A stretch of DNA of 44,486 nucleotides from Burkholderia sp. H160 (GTDB taxonomy: Bacteria > Pseudomonadota > Gammaproteobacteria > Burkholderiales > Burkholderiaceae), in the NCBI GenBank assembly GCA_000173575.1, contig ABYL01000052.1, positions 1-44,486 of the forward strand. Direction: 5' to 3'. The notes beneath the pieces were generated by a model. It saw only the letters and a program-made list of their open reading frames with translations. It was not told where the DNA came from and made no database searches. Below are positions 1-8,661 of this stretch, one piece after another; within the stretch, counting starts at the first letter, position 1, and each line of letters opens with the position of its first letter. A program made the position numbers and the translations under genes.

Positions 1-281
1 ACGCGCGCGATCGAGCAGGGCGGCGCGTGAAGCGCTCCCCGCGTCGAACCGAACCCGCGACGTGGCGCACGACTTGCGTCCGCAACGCCTCGACTGACGC
101 CTGCCGAACGCGCCGTTCTACGCGGTGTTTCGGCGCCTGATCACGGCATGGCGCGAGTCGCGCGCGTGATAGAGTGGAACTTGATCCGGCGTCGATGGTG
201 CAGCACGTTGCAGGCAACCCAACGCGCTGCAGTGCTCAAAGCTGCCCGCCATCCCGCATCGTCTTTGCTAAAATCCGAACT
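1..281. other. no recognisable gene; region upstream of yqgE
   Basis: All three forward frames of the first 170 bases are interrupted early and give no recognisable peptide. One frame stays open only for about 10 codons from the window edge before a stop at 28-30, so it could be the very end of an upstream gene, but I cannot identify it. An open frame extends leftwards from yqgE to 174, but its composition looks non-coding and it includes the promoter-like sequence at 266-274, so I treat it as untranslated. Confidence 0.4.
266..274 (+). promoter_or_regulatory. extended -10 promoter element for yqgE
   Basis: TGCTAAAAT is an extended -10 (TGn followed by TAAAAT, one mismatch to TATAAT). No good -35 is visible 17 bases upstream, which is tolerated by extended -10 promoters. 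Transcription from it would begin close to the yqgE start codon at 282, so the message would have little or no leader. Assignment is by eye only. Confidence 0.45.
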
Positions 282-860
282 ATGTCCAAGAGTACCGATC
301 GCATCAACCTGACCAACCAGTTCCTGATCGCCATGCCGAACATGGCCGATCCGACGTTTTCAGGAACGGTGGTCTACCTTTGCGATCACAGTGAGCGCGG
401 CGCGCTCGGCCTCGTGATCAACCGGCCGACCGATATCGACCTGCAAGCGCTCTTCAATCGCATCGATCTGAAGCTCGAGATCGAACCGCTTCTCCATGTT
501 CCCGTGTATTTCGGCGGCCCGGTGCAAACCGAGCGCGGCTTCGTGCTGCACGATCCGAAAGACGGCAGCACGTACACGTCATCAATGTCCGTGCCGGGCG
601 GGCTCGAAATGACCACGTCGAAAGACGTGCTCGAAGCCGTCGCGAGCGGCACCGGCCCGGAACGCTTTCTGCTCACGCTCGGCCACGCCGGCTGGGGTGC
701 CGGTCAACTCGAGGACGAAATCTCGAAGAATGGCTGGCTGACGGTCGAGGCCGATCCGAAGATCGTCTTCGACGTGCCCGCCGAAGATCGTTTCGAAGCG
801 GCGCTCGCGCTGCTCGGGGTCTCGCTGTCGATGCTGTCGGGCGAGGCCGGGCACGCATGA
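282..860 (+). CDS. yqgE: YqgE/AlgH family protein (DUF179)
   Basis: A 192-residue protein of the UPF0301/YqgE-AlgH family. The family is conserved in proteobacteria and its molecular role is not settled; Pseudomonas AlgH was reported to influence alginate regulation. The signature is at the N-terminus: an FLIAMP segment (about residues 14-19), a DPTF segment (22-25), then a [20 protein letters not shown]-like stretch. The ATG at 282 is preferred over the upstream in-frame ATGs at 174 and 195 because family members begin directly before the NQFLIAMP segment and a promoter-like element lies just upstream. It is followed after 10 bases by ruvX, an arrangement common across proteobacteria, so the two are almost certainly co-transcribed. 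Confidence 0.93.
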   Translation: MSKSTDRINLTNQFLIAMPNMADPTFSGTVVYLCDHSERGALGLVINRPTDIDLQALFNRIDLKLEIEPLLHVPVYFGGPVQTERGFVLHDPKDGSTYTSSMSVPGGLEMTTSKDVLEAVASGTGPERFLLTLGHAGWGAGQLEDEISKNGWLTVEADPKIVFDVPAEDRFEAALALLGVSLSMLSGEAGHA

Positions 861-870
861 GGGGCCGCGC

Positions 871-1311
871 ATGACTCTGCCGGCCGGACGTGAGGCGACG
901 CTGCTTGCGTTCGACTATGGCGAGAAACGTATCGGCGTGGCGGTCGGCAATTCGCTGACGCGCCGCGCGCGGCCGCTCGTCGTCGTGCAGAACCGCAGCA
1001 AGGAGTACCGCTTCGAAGCGCTCGGCAAGCTGATCGCCGAATGGAAACCCGATGCGCTGGTGGTCGGATTGCCGATGCACCCCGACGGCACGCCGCACGA
1101 ACGCACACAGCTCGCGAAGCGCTTCGGCAACCAGCTGAACGGCCGCTTCAATCTGCCGGTCACGTGGGTCGACGAGCGCTACTCGTCGGTCGAGGCCGAG
1201 GCGGAAATCCGCGCCGGCAACGCCCGCGCCGACATGCTCGATGCCGAAGCCGCGAGCATCATCCTCCAGCAATATCTTGACGGACTTACCGACGATCATG
1301 AGTTCCATTGA
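871..1311 (+). CDS. ruvX: RuvX/YqgF, putative pre-16S rRNA nuclease and Holliday-junction resolvase
   Basis: A 146-residue RNase H-fold protein of the YqgF family, assigned in E. coli to 5' end maturation of 16S rRNA and, from its fold, to Holliday-junction cleavage. The [11 protein letters not shown] motif (residues 14-24) carries the first catalytic Asp (D15). [10 protein letters not shown] and the [11 protein letters not shown] segment follow, and the terminal DAEAASIIL segment carries the last acidic residue. Length is typical (E. coli 138). Its last 14 bases overlap the start of pyrR, so the two are probably translationally coupled. Confidence 0.93.
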   Translation: MTLPAGREATLLAFDYGEKRIGVAVGNSLTRRARPLVVVQNRSKEYRFEALGKLIAEWKPDALVVGLPMHPDGTPHERTQLAKRFGNQLNGRFNLPVTWVDERYSSVEAEAEIRAGNARADMLDAEAASIILQQYLDGLTDDHEFH

Positions 1312-1825
1312 CGCCGAAGCGCTGTATCGCGCGTTGCTCGACCAGATTCGCGCGGCGTATGGCGAGCAGCTTGCCGGTGCGGAAGCAGTGGTGCTGGCCG
1401 GTATCCATAGCGGCGGCGCATGGCTCGCCGAGCGGCTCGCGCGCGACCTCGAGCTGGCGAGCTTCGGCGTAGTGAACGTCGCGCTGCATCGCGACGACTA
1501 CGCGAAGAAAGGGCTGCACGCGCAGGCGAGCCCGACTTCGCTGCCGTTCCCGGTCGACGGCCGACGCATCGTGCTGGTCGACGACGTGCTGTACACCGGC
1601 CGCACGATTCGCGCGGCGGTGAACGAACTCTACGACTATGGCCGGCCGGCGTCGGTCGAACTCGCGGTGCTCGCCGATCGGGGCGGACGCGAGTTGCCGG
1701 TGGCGGCGCGCTTCGTCGGCGGCGTGGTCGACGTGCCGGCCGACGCGACGCTCGTGCTCGCTCGTGAAGACGACGGCGCGGGCGGCCAGCGGTTCTCTTT
1801 TCACACTGAAGCACGCGTCGATTGA
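1298..1825 (+). CDS. pyrR: PyrR, pyrimidine operon regulator / uracil phosphoribosyltransferase
   Basis: A 175-residue type I phosphoribosyltransferase. The PRPP-binding loop [12 protein letters not shown] sits at residues 92-103, and a GIHSGG segment (35-40) contributes to nucleotide binding. In Bacillus PyrR binds pyr mRNA and attenuates transcription; in proteobacteria the role is less clear, but the gene regularly precedes pyrB. I chose the ATG at 1298, inside the end of ruvX, because the sequence from there ([14 protein letters not shown]) matches family N-termini, whereas the 19 codons upstream only read ruvX out of frame. I saw no convincing terminator/antiterminator pair in the 65 bases before pyrB, so attenuation here is unproven. 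Confidence 0.9.
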   Translation: MSSIDAEALYRALLDQIRAAYGEQLAGAEAVVLAGIHSGGAWLAERLARDLELASFGVVNVALHRDDYAKKGLHAQASPTSLPFPVDGRRIVLVDDVLYTGRTIRAAVNELYDYGRPASVELAVLADRGGRELPVAARFVGGVVDVPADATLVLAREDDGAGGQRFSFHTEARVD

Positions 1826-1890
1826 AACTCGCGCGAGTGACGCGCCATGACCTCGATCACGTTGCAGTCCGTATTTGAAGCAGGTACATC

Positions 1891-2916
1891 ATGAACACCG
1901 CCACCCAGGCTCCGCAGGATTCCTCCGCCAGCGCATCCGAGCGCTTCCGCTATGGCTTCCTGAAGGGCAATCCTCAGCTCACGAAGAACGGCGAGCTAAA
2001 ACATCTGCTGTCGATCGAGGGGCTGCCGAAGGCCATCGTCAATCACATTCTCGAGACCGCCGACCAGTTCGTCAGCGTGACCGATCGTGAAGTGAAGAAG
2101 GTCCCGCTATTACGCGGCAAGTCGGTGTTCAACCTGTTCTTCGAAAACTCGACGCGCACGCGTACCACCTTCGAGATCGCGGCCACGCGCCTGTCGGCCG
2201 ACGTGCTGAATCTGAACATCAATGCGTCGTCGACGAGCAAGGGTGAATCGCTGCTCGACACGATCAACAACCTGTCGGCGATGCACGCGGATCTGTTCGT
2301 CGTGCGCCATGCGTCGAGCGGCGCGCCGTTCCTGATCGCGCAGCACTGCGCGCCGCACGTGCACGTGATCAACGCCGGCGACGGCCGTCACGCGCACCCG
2401 ACGCAGGGTCTGCTCGACATGTACACGATCCGCCACTACAAGAAGGACTTCACGAAGCTGCGCGTGGCGATCGTCGGCGACATCCTGCATTCGCGCGTCG
2501 CGCGCTCGGACATTCATGCGCTGACCACGCTCGGCGTGCCCGAAGTGCGTGCGATCGGTCCGCGCACGCTGCTGCCGGGCGGCCTCGAACAGATGGGCGT
2601 GCGCGTGTTTCACAACCTCGACGAAGGTCTCAAGGACGTCGACGTGATCATCATGCTGCGCCTGCAGAACGAACGCATGAGCGGCGCGTTGCTGCCGTCG
2701 TCGCAGGAGTACTTCAAGAGCTGGGGGCTGACGCCGGAGCGTCTCGCGCTCGCCGCCCCCGATGCGATCGTGATGCACCCCGGTCCGATGAACCGCGGCG
2801 TCGAGATCGACTCGCAGGTCGCGGACGGCCCGCAATCGGTGATCCTGAACCAGGTGACGTTCGGCATCGCGGTGCGCATGGCGGTGATGGGGATCGTCGC
2901 GGGCAATAACGACTAA
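1891..2916 (+). CDS. pyrB: aspartate carbamoyltransferase catalytic chain
   Basis: A 341-residue ATCase that condenses carbamoyl phosphate with aspartate in UMP synthesis. The carbamoyl-phosphate site [13 protein letters not shown] is at residues 83-95. HPTQGLLD (169-176) and the [11 protein letters not shown] segment near the C-terminus are also intact. It is about 30 residues longer than E. coli PyrB because of an N-terminal extension, as in class A ATCases of Pseudomonas, where the extension takes part in nucleotide regulation. The ATG at 1891 has an AGGT ribosome-binding site. The neighbouring pyrC' gene fits a dodecameric PyrB-PyrC' enzyme; no pyrI-type regulatory subunit gene is present nearby. 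Confidence 0.96.
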   Translation: MNTATQAPQDSSASASERFRYGFLKGNPQLTKNGELKHLLSIEGLPKAIVNHILETADQFVSVTDREVKKVPLLRGKSVFNLFFENSTRTRTTFEIAATRLSADVLNLNINASSTSKGESLLDTINNLSAMHADLFVVRHASSGAPFLIAQHCAPHVHVINAGDGRHAHPTQGLLDMYTIRHYKKDFTKLRVAIVGDILHSRVARSDIHALTTLGVPEVRAIGPRTLLPGGLEQMGVRVFHNLDEGLKDVDVIIMLRLQNERMSGALLPSSQEYFKSWGLTPERLALAAPDAIVMHPGPMNRGVEIDSQVADGPQSVILNQVTFGIAVRMAVMGIVAGNND

Positions 2917-2989
2917 GCAACGACTGATCAGGAAACCGAACGATAGGCTGGCCCACTGGGCTGAACCAAAGGTTTAACAAAGGCAGCGC

Positions 2990-4270
2990 ATGAAGATTCA
3001 AATTCAAGGCGGCACGCTGATCGATCCGGCAGCGGGCACCGAACAGCAGCAGGACATTTTTATCGAGGCGGGCAAGATCGCCGCCCTCGGCAACGCGCCG
3101 GCCGGCTTCCAGGCGGAGCGCACGATCGACGCGCGCGGTTTGTCGATCGCGCCGGGTCTCGTCGACCTGTGCGCGCGTCTGCGCGAGCCGGGCTACGAGC
3201 ACAAGGCGACGCTCGGCTCGGAAATGGCCGCGGCACTCGCGGGCGGCGTGACGAGCCTCGTTTGTCCGCCGGATACCGATCCGACGCTCGACGAACCGGG
3301 CCTCGTCGAGATGCTGAAGTTCCGCGCGCGCAATCTGAACCAGGCGCACGTGTATCCGCTCGGCGCGCTGACGGTCGGTCTCAAAGGGCAAGTCATCACC
3401 GAGATGGTCCAGCTGACCGAGGCGGGCTGCATCGGCTTTTCGCAGGCCGATACGCCGATCGTCGACACCCAGGTGCTGATGCGCGCGCTGCAATACGCGA
3501 AGACCTATGGCTTCACCGTGTGGCTGCGTCCTGTCGATGCCTACCTCGGCAAGGGTGGCGTCGCCGCGAGTGGCGCGCTGGCGTCGCGGCTCGGTCTGTC
3601 GGGCGTGCCGGTGGCGGCCGAAACGATCGCGCTGCATACGATCTTCGAACTCGTGCGCGTGACCGGCGCGCGCGTGCACGTTTCGCATGTGTCGTCGGCG
3701 GCGGGCGTGGCGCTCGTGCGCGAGGCGAAGGCCGAAGGCCTGCCGGTGTCGTGCGACGTCACCGTGAACCACGTGCATCTGATCGACCTCGATATCGGCT
3801 ATTTCGACGCGCAGTTCCGGCTCGATCCGCCGCTGCGGCAGCAGCGCGATCGCGAAGCGATCCGCGCGGGCCTCGTCGACGGCACGATCGACGCGATCTG
3901 TTCGGCACACACGCCGGTCGACGACGACGAAAAGCTGCTGCCGTTCGCCGAAGCGACGCCGGGCGCAACCGGCCTCGAGCTGTTCCTGTCGCTGACGGTG
4001 AAATGGGCCGACGAAGCGGGCGTGCCGCTCGCGACCGCGCTCAAACGCATCACGGCAGCGCCGGCGCAGGTGCTCGGCCTCGAAGCGGCTGGCCGCCTCG
4101 CGGTCGGCGCGGTCGCCGACCTGTGCGTGTTCGATCGTCACGCGCACTGGTACGTCGAGCCGCGCGCGCTGAAGAGCCAGGGGCACAACACGCCTTTCCT
4201 CGGCTACGAACTGCCGGCGCAGGTGCGCGCGACGATCGTGTCGGGGCAACTCGCGTACGAGCGGCGTTGA
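2990..4270 (+). CDS. pyrC': PyrC', dihydroorotase-like non-catalytic partner of ATCase
   Basis: A 426-residue amidohydrolase-fold protein homologous to dihydroorotase. The diagnostic metal-binding motif has been lost. Where active enzymes read DLHVHLREPG this protein reads DLCARLREPG (residues 59-68), so both histidines are replaced (C61, R63). Near residue 305, the TDHAPH-type motif that holds a catalytic Asp reads SAHTPV. The HVSH histidines (230-233) remain. In Pseudomonas a similar degenerate PyrC' is needed to assemble PyrB into an active ATCase while true dihydroorotases are encoded elsewhere; the same is inferred here. It lies 73 bases after pyrB, surely in the same operon. Confidence 0.92.
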   Translation: MKIQIQGGTLIDPAAGTEQQQDIFIEAGKIAALGNAPAGFQAERTIDARGLSIAPGLVDLCARLREPGYEHKATLGSEMAAALAGGVTSLVCPPDTDPTLDEPGLVEMLKFRARNLNQAHVYPLGALTVGLKGQVITEMVQLTEAGCIGFSQADTPIVDTQVLMRALQYAKTYGFTVWLRPVDAYLGKGGVAASGALASRLGLSGVPVAAETIALHTIFELVRVTGARVHVSHVSSAAGVALVREAKAEGLPVSCDVTVNHVHLIDLDIGYFDAQFRLDPPLRQQRDREAIRAGLVDGTIDAICSAHTPVDDDEKLLPFAEATPGATGLELFLSLTVKWADEAGVPLATALKRITAAPAQVLGLEAAGRLAVGAVADLCVFDRHAHWYVEPRALKSQGHNTPFLGYELPAQVRATIVSGQLAYERR

Positions 4271-4308
4271 ACGGTATCGTTTCGGTTTAATCGAGGAAAG
4301 CTCCGGCC

Positions 4309-5172
4309 ATGAAGCTCGCGTTACGCAAGGTCCGTCTCATCACGCATCTGCTGCACGGCATGTGGACCGTCGCGACGCGCTTTCCGAACGCGAGCGCCGA
4401 GCGGCGCCACGCGCTCAATCGTGCGTGGTCGCTGAAGATGCTGCGTCTGTGCGGCATGCGCCTCGTCGTGCATAACGACGCGGTGCGGCTCGATCGCGGC
4501 GCGCTCGTCGTCGCCAATCACATCTCGTGGATCGACATCTACGTGATCAACGCGTGGCGGCCGACGCCGTTCGTGTCGAAGGCGGAGATCCGTCAATGGC
4601 CGGTGGTCGGCTGGCTCGCGCAGCAGCTCGACACGGTGTTCATCCAGCGCGAGAAACGCAGCGACGCGAAGCGGATCATGCACGAACTCGCCGATCGGCT
4701 GAGTTCGGGTGAGCTGATGTGCGTGTTCCCCGAAGGCACGACGTCGAACGGGCTCGCACTGCTGCCGTTTCACGCGAACATGTTTCAGGCGGCGGTGTCG
4801 GCCGGTGTGCCGGTGCAGCCGGTGTGCATCATGTACGAGGACGCGCAGGGCAGGCAGTCGACGGCGCCCGCGTATATCGACGATGTTTCGTTGTCCGACT
4901 CGCTCGACATGCTGTTGCGCGGCGGCCCGCTGACCGCCCACGTGTACGTTGGCGAGCCGCTCGCGGCGGGCGCGGACCGGCGTGTGCTCGCGGCGCAGGC
5001 GCAGGACGTGGTGGCGGGCGCGTTGCAGGCGCTGCAGGCTGGTAAGGCCGTCGCGGGGACGGTCGCGGAAGAAGGCGACGTTGCGGATGTTGCGTCGTCG
5101 AGCGACGCGGCTTCCGCTGCTGCTGCGGAAACGCTAATCGAGCCCATGGATCAGCCGCGACGCTCGACTTAA
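4309..5172 (+). CDS. 1-acyl-sn-glycerol-3-phosphate acyltransferase (PlsC family)
   Basis: A 287-residue membrane-associated acyltransferase of the PlsC/LPLAT family, expected to acylate lysophosphatidic acid or a related lysolipid. The catalytic NHxxxxD motif is NHISWID (residues 70-76), with His71 and Asp76. The substrate motif is FPEGTTS (140-146). The last 40 residues are low-complexity Ala/Ser-rich and lie outside the family domain. It begins 38 bases after pyrC' and is probably read from the same transcript. Which lysolipid it uses cannot be told from sequence; a role as an olsA-type ornithine-lipid acyltransferase is possible, but the neighbourhood does not support it. Confidence 0.88.
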   Translation: MKLALRKVRLITHLLHGMWTVATRFPNASAERRHALNRAWSLKMLRLCGMRLVVHNDAVRLDRGALVVANHISWIDIYVINAWRPTPFVSKAEIRQWPVVGWLAQQLDTVFIQREKRSDAKRIMHELADRLSSGELMCVFPEGTTSNGLALLPFHANMFQAAVSAGVPVQPVCIMYEDAQGRQSTAPAYIDDVSLSDSLDMLLRGGPLTAHVYVGEPLAAGADRRVLAAQAQDVVAGALQALQAGKAVAGTVAEEGDVADVASSSDAASAAAAETLIEPMDQPRRST

Positions 5173-5208
5173 GCGGCAGCGCTGCCCGGCAGCGTCCCCG
5201 TCTTCCGT

Positions 5209-6081
5209 TTAATTCCCCGCGCGCGGCACGCCGCAAGAATCGCAATCGACCTGCGTCAATGTCCGCTCCGCCGGATTGCGCGCGAGCCGTACCGCCGACA
5301 GCTTCTCCCCCCACACGCAGCCGGAGTCGAGGCCGATCAGGTTGTCGCGCATCAGCAGTCCGAGCGCGGCCCAATGACCGAACACGACGGTCACGTCGGC
5401 GGTCTTGCGCGACGGCACGTCGAACCACGGCATGCAGCCGCTCGGCGTGGAGGCGAGCGTGCCGCTGCTCGTGAAATCCATCACGCCGTCGGCGGTACAA
5501 AAGCGCATGCGCGTCAGCGCGCTGCACGTGACGCGCAGACGCTCGATACCCTTCAGGTCCGGGCTCCAGTGGTTCGGCTGGTTGCCGTACAAGCCCGCGA
5601 GCGTTTCTTTCCAGCGTGGCGCACGCAGCGCGCGCTGCAACTCGTCGGCGAGTTCGAGCGTCAGCGTCGCATCCCATTGCGGCAGCACACCCGCATGCAC
5701 CATCAGCATGCCGTCGTCGAAATGCGCGAGCGGCCGGTGACGTATCCACTCGATCAGATCGGCGGCGTCGGGCGCGGCGAGGATATCGTCGATCGTGTCG
5801 CCTTTTTTCGATTTGCGAATTCCGGCCGACACCGACAACAGATGCAGATCGTGATTGCCGAGCACCGGCACCGCGCGCTCGCCGAACGCGATGATGTCGC
5901 GCAAGGTGTCGAGCGAGTGGGGGCCGCGGTTGATCAGATCGCCGGCGAACCACAGCGGTGTGCCGTCCGGCGGCCCGGCCTTCGCGAGCAGTTGTTGAAA
6001 CGGTGTGCGGCAGCCTTGCAGATCGCCGAAAGCAAGAGGAACGAGGGGAGCAGACGTGCCGGAAGCGTTGGACGGTGTCAT
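5209..6081 (-). CDS. apaH: symmetrical bis(5'-nucleosyl)-tetraphosphatase (ApaH)
   Basis: A 290-residue metallophosphatase that hydrolyses Ap4A to two ADP. The phosphoesterase motifs appear in order: GDLQGC (19-24), GDLINRGP (47-54), GNHD (75-78), VHAG (about 128-131) and a GHWA segment near residue 236. Length agrees with E. coli ApaH (280). It converges on plsC with 36 bases between the stop codons. ApaH sits at the edge of O-antigen loci in some Burkholderia, consistent with the polysaccharide genes that follow here. Confidence 0.94.
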   Translation of the reverse strand: MTPSNASGTSAPLVPLAFGDLQGCRTPFQQLLAKAGPPDGTPLWFAGDLINRGPHSLDTLRDIIAFGERAVPVLGNHDLHLLSVSAGIRKSKKGDTIDDILAAPDAADLIEWIRHRPLAHFDDGMLMVHAGVLPQWDATLTLELADELQRALRAPRWKETLAGLYGNQPNHWSPDLKGIERLRVTCSALTRMRFCTADGVMDFTSSGTLASTPSGCMPWFDVPSRKTADVTVVFGHWAALGLLMRDNLIGLDSGCVWGEKLSAVRLARNPAERTLTQVDCDSCGVPRAGN

Positions 6082-6156
6082 TGAGGAAATCAGAGCGATT
6101 CGATACGCGCGGAGTTGCGCGGCTCGTGCCCGAGTGGGCAGCGCAGCATGCTAGCG

Positions 6157-6165
6157 TGACATAAT
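6157..6165 (+). promoter_or_regulatory. extended -10 promoter element for the Rmd-like gene
   Basis: TGACATAAT fits an extended -10 (TGn plus CATAAT, one mismatch to consensus) in the divergent gap between apaH and the Rmd-like gene. A start site near 6172 would give a leader of about 80 bases to the chosen GTG start at 6254. No strong -35 was seen. Confidence 0.4.
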
Positions 6166-6253
6166 AGCCGCATTGGGGTTCGGATATCGCGCGATCACGT
6201 TGCGGGACGCGGTGGCGCGCGATATTGCATTACAACAACAGGATGACTCTCTC

Positions 6254-7180
6254 GTGAATGAAGCCAGCATGTCGTCTTCCGCGGCGAAGCAACCATTTCG
6301 CACGCTCGTCACCGGTGCAAACGGTTTTACCGGCCGCTATCTGGTCGAGAAGCTGATCGGGCGCGGCCATACCGTGATCGAAGCGGTGTCAGGCCGCAAC
6401 GAGCCCGACACGCCGACCCGCGTCAAACTCGACATCACGTCGCCTGACGCATGCAGGCGCGTGCTCGAAACCACGCGGCCCGATTACATTGTGCATCTGG
6501 CCGCAATCAGCTTCGTCGGTCACAACGATCCGCTCGACTTCTATCGTGTCAATGTGATGGGCACGCTGAACCTGCTCGAAGCCTGCGCCGCGGTCGGTCA
6601 TGTGCCGCGCAAGCTGCTGATCGCGAGCAGCGCGAACGTGTACGGCAACGTCAGCAGCGCCGCGATCGACGAGAGTTTCCCGCTCACGCCGGTCAACCAT
6701 TACGCGGCCAGCAAGGCGGCGATGGAGACGATGGTGCGCACGTGGTTCGACCGTCTGCCGATCATGATCGTACGGCCGTTCAACTACACCGGCCGTGGCC
6801 AGGCGGTGAACTTCCTCGTGCCGAAGATCGTCAGTCATTTCGCGCGGCGCGCGGCTTCGATCGAACTCGGCAATATCGACATCGCGCGCGACTTCTCGGA
6901 CGTGCGTTATGTAGCGAGCGCGTACGAGGCGTTGCTCGACTCCGATGTCGTGGCCGAAATCGTCAACGTTTGCACTGGCACGCCCTATTCGTTGCGTGAA
7001 ATCCTCACGACCGCGAGCGAGCTGACCGGTCACGACATCGAGGTCCAGGTGAATCCCGCCTTTGTCCGGCAAACGGACGTCAAGATGCTCGCCGGCTCGC
7101 CCGCCAAATTGCGCGCGCTGGAGCTGGCGGTCGAGCCGATTCCCTTCATCGATACGCTGCGCTGGATGCTCGCGGCCTGA
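6254..7180 (+). CDS. rmd: GDP-6-deoxy-4-keto-mannose reductase-like (Rmd family) SDR
   Basis: A 308-residue extended short-chain dehydrogenase/reductase. The Rossmann motif GANGFTG is at residues 21-27 and the catalytic pair is Tyr150/Lys154 in YAASK. An SSANVYG segment (125-131) and RPFNYTGRGQ fit the Rmd branch, which reduces GDP-4-keto-6-deoxy-mannose to GDP-D-rhamnose. The open frame extends to a TTG at 6173, but I prefer the GTG at 6254 (AGGA 10 bases upstream); an ATG at 6269 is also possible. Its expected partner, the 4,6-dehydratase Gmd, is not in this window, so the substrate is inferred from family resemblance. ManC, which would supply GDP-mannose, is encoded at 11203. Confidence 0.75.
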   Translation: MNEASMSSSAAKQPFRTLVTGANGFTGRYLVEKLIGRGHTVIEAVSGRNEPDTPTRVKLDITSPDACRRVLETTRPDYIVHLAAISFVGHNDPLDFYRVNVMGTLNLLEACAAVGHVPRKLLIASSANVYGNVSSAAIDESFPLTPVNHYAASKAAMETMVRTWFDRLPIMIVRPFNYTGRGQAVNFLVPKIVSHFARRAASIELGNIDIARDFSDVRYVASAYEALLDSDVVAEIVNVCTGTPYSLREILTTASELTGHDIEVQVNPAFVRQTDVKMLAGSPAKLRALELAVEPIPFIDTLRWMLAA

Positions 7181-7227
7181 GCGCGCTCGCGCGAACACCG
7201 TTCTTAAAGTCTGCGTTGAAGCTTCCG

Positions 7228-7253
7228 TGAAGGACCGCGTGTGCGGCCCTTCA
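7228..7253 (+). terminator. candidate weak terminator hairpin after the Rmd-like gene
   Basis: An 11-bp stem (TGAAGGACCGC pairing with GCGGCCCTTCA, one A-C mismatch) closes a GTGT loop 48 bases after the stop of the Rmd-like gene. The downstream bases are pyrimidine-rich but have no clean T run, so termination would be partial at best. Confidence 0.35.
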
Positions 7254-7589
7254 TGATGCTTTCGCCGTTCTTCCCGTTCCTTTCCCGCGCTTTCCGTGCC
7301 GCGCCGCGCGCAATGCGGCGGAACTCATTAGAAGCGTCAAAATCCGCGTAAACGCACGGAAAAACCCATTTCACAGATCAATGGCAACGAATTCTGTCAA
7401 GCTGTTTCAAGTTGTTAGGGTTCTAGTTTTTGCACGGGGCGGCTTTATAATTGTGGCTTCATAAAATTGGCGTCTGAGTGTCCACGCTCCGGGCGGATGC
7501 GACGGACTGCTTGAGAAACGGGACACCACGCGGGGTGAACAGGCCGCAAGCTCTTCGTTGCCTGTCACTAACATCGACAAGGGAATTAC
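7254..7589. other. AT-richer promoter region before rmlB
   Basis: This non-coding stretch, part of a 409-base gap, is visibly richer in A and T than its surroundings, especially 7320-7470. It carries the consensus -10 at 7446-7451 and a second -10-like TAAAAT at 7462-7467. No open frame looks coding. Such AT-rich leaders before polysaccharide operons are often targets of H-NS-like silencing; that is inference only. Confidence 0.5.
7446..7451 (+). promoter_or_regulatory. consensus -10 box upstream of rmlB
   Basis: A perfect TATAAT. The nearest -35-like TTGCAC (7430-7435) is only 10 bases away, too close to pair with it, so the -35 contact is unclear. The leader to rmlB would be about 130 bases. 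This is the best candidate for the main promoter of the rmlBACD operon. Confidence 0.5.
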
Positions 7590-8651
7590 ATGATCCTGGT
7601 AACAGGCGGTGCCGGCTTTATCGGCGCCAATTTCGTGCTCGACTGGCTCGATGCGTCAGACGAAGCGGTGCTCAACGTAGACAAGCTGACCTACGCGGGC
7701 AACCTGGGCACGCTGAAGTCGCTCCAGGGCAATCCCAAACACATTTTCGCGCGCGTCGACATCTGCGACCGCGCCGCGCTCGACGCGCTGCTGGCCGAAC
7801 ACAAGCCGCGCGCCGTGCTGCATTTCGCGGCCGAGAGCCATGTGGATCGTTCGATTCACGGTCCGGCCGATTTCGTGCAAACCAACGTGGTCGGCACCTT
7901 TACGCTGCTCGAAGCGACGCGCAGCTACTGGAACGCGCTCGGCGACGCAGAGCGCGCCGCGTTCCGCTTCCTGCACGTCTCGACCGACGAAGTGTTCGGC
8001 TCGCTGTCCGCAACCGATCCGCAATTCTCCGAAACCACGCCTTATGCGCCGAATAGCCCCTATTCGGCGACCAAGGCGGGTTCGGATCACCTCGTGCGGG
8101 CCTACCATCACACGTATGGCCTGCCGGTGCTGACCACCAACTGCTCGAACAACTACGGCCCCTACCAGTTCCCCGAAAAGCTGATCCCGCTGATGATCGC
8201 CAACGCGCTCGGCGGCAAGCGGCTGCCCGTGTATGGCGACGGTCAGAACGTGCGCGACTGGCTGTACGTCGGCGACCATTGCAGCGCGATCCGTGAAGTG
8301 CTCGCGCGCGGTACGCCGGGCGAGACATACAACGTCGGCGGCTGGAACGAGAAGAAGAATCTCGAGGTCGTGCACACGCTGTGCGATCTGCTCGACAAGC
8401 AGCGTCCGAAGGCGGCCGGCTCGTATCGTGATCAGATCACCTATGTGAAGGATCGTCCCGGCCACGACCGCCGTTACGCAATCGACGCCCGCAAGCTCGA
8501 GCGTGAGCTCGGCTGGAAGCCGGCGGAAACGTTCGAGACGGGTCTCGCCAAAACGGTCCAGTGGTATCTCGACAATCAGCAATGGGTCGACGAAGTCGCT
8601 TCGGGCGAATACCGGAAGTGGGTCGAGACCAACTACGCGCAGCGCGCGTAA
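7590..8651 (+). CDS. rmlB: dTDP-glucose 4,6-dehydratase
   Basis: A 353-residue SDR enzyme, step two of dTDP-L-rhamnose synthesis: it converts dTDP-glucose to dTDP-4-keto-6-deoxy-glucose. NAD-binding GGAGFIG is at residues 6-12. STDEVFG (131-137) supplies the active-site Asp133/Glu134, and Tyr158/Lys162 form the YxxxK pair. The length is that of RmlB orthologues. rmlA starts 10 bases after its stop. The order rmlB-A-C-D is typical of Burkholderia O-antigen loci. Confidence 0.97.
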   Translation: MILVTGGAGFIGANFVLDWLDASDEAVLNVDKLTYAGNLGTLKSLQGNPKHIFARVDICDRAALDALLAEHKPRAVLHFAAESHVDRSIHGPADFVQTNVVGTFTLLEATRSYWNALGDAERAAFRFLHVSTDEVFGSLSATDPQFSETTPYAPNSPYSATKAGSDHLVRAYHHTYGLPVLTTNCSNNYGPYQFPEKLIPLMIANALGGKRLPVYGDGQNVRDWLYVGDHCSAIREVLARGTPGETYNVGGWNEKKNLEVVHTLCDLLDKQRPKAAGSYRDQITYVKDRPGHDRRYAIDARKLERELGWKPAETFETGLAKTVQWYLDNQQWVDEVASGEYRKWVETNYAQRA

Positions 8652-8661
8652 AGGCACGGCA

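Noticed and set aside
1826-1890. PyrR-dependent attenuator before pyrB
   Set aside because: The 65-base gap shows no terminator hairpin or competing antiterminator, so regulation by attenuation is not supported by sequence.
2714-4249. A 511-codon minus-strand open frame over pyrB/pyrC'
   Set aside because: It is antisense to two well-supported genes, and its Arg/Ala/Asp-rich composition is typical of a GC-rich shadow frame.
5175-5186. GGCAGCGCTGCC palindrome between plsC and apaH as a terminator
   Set aside because: A perfect palindrome with no loop and no T run on either strand; it is too small to call a terminator.
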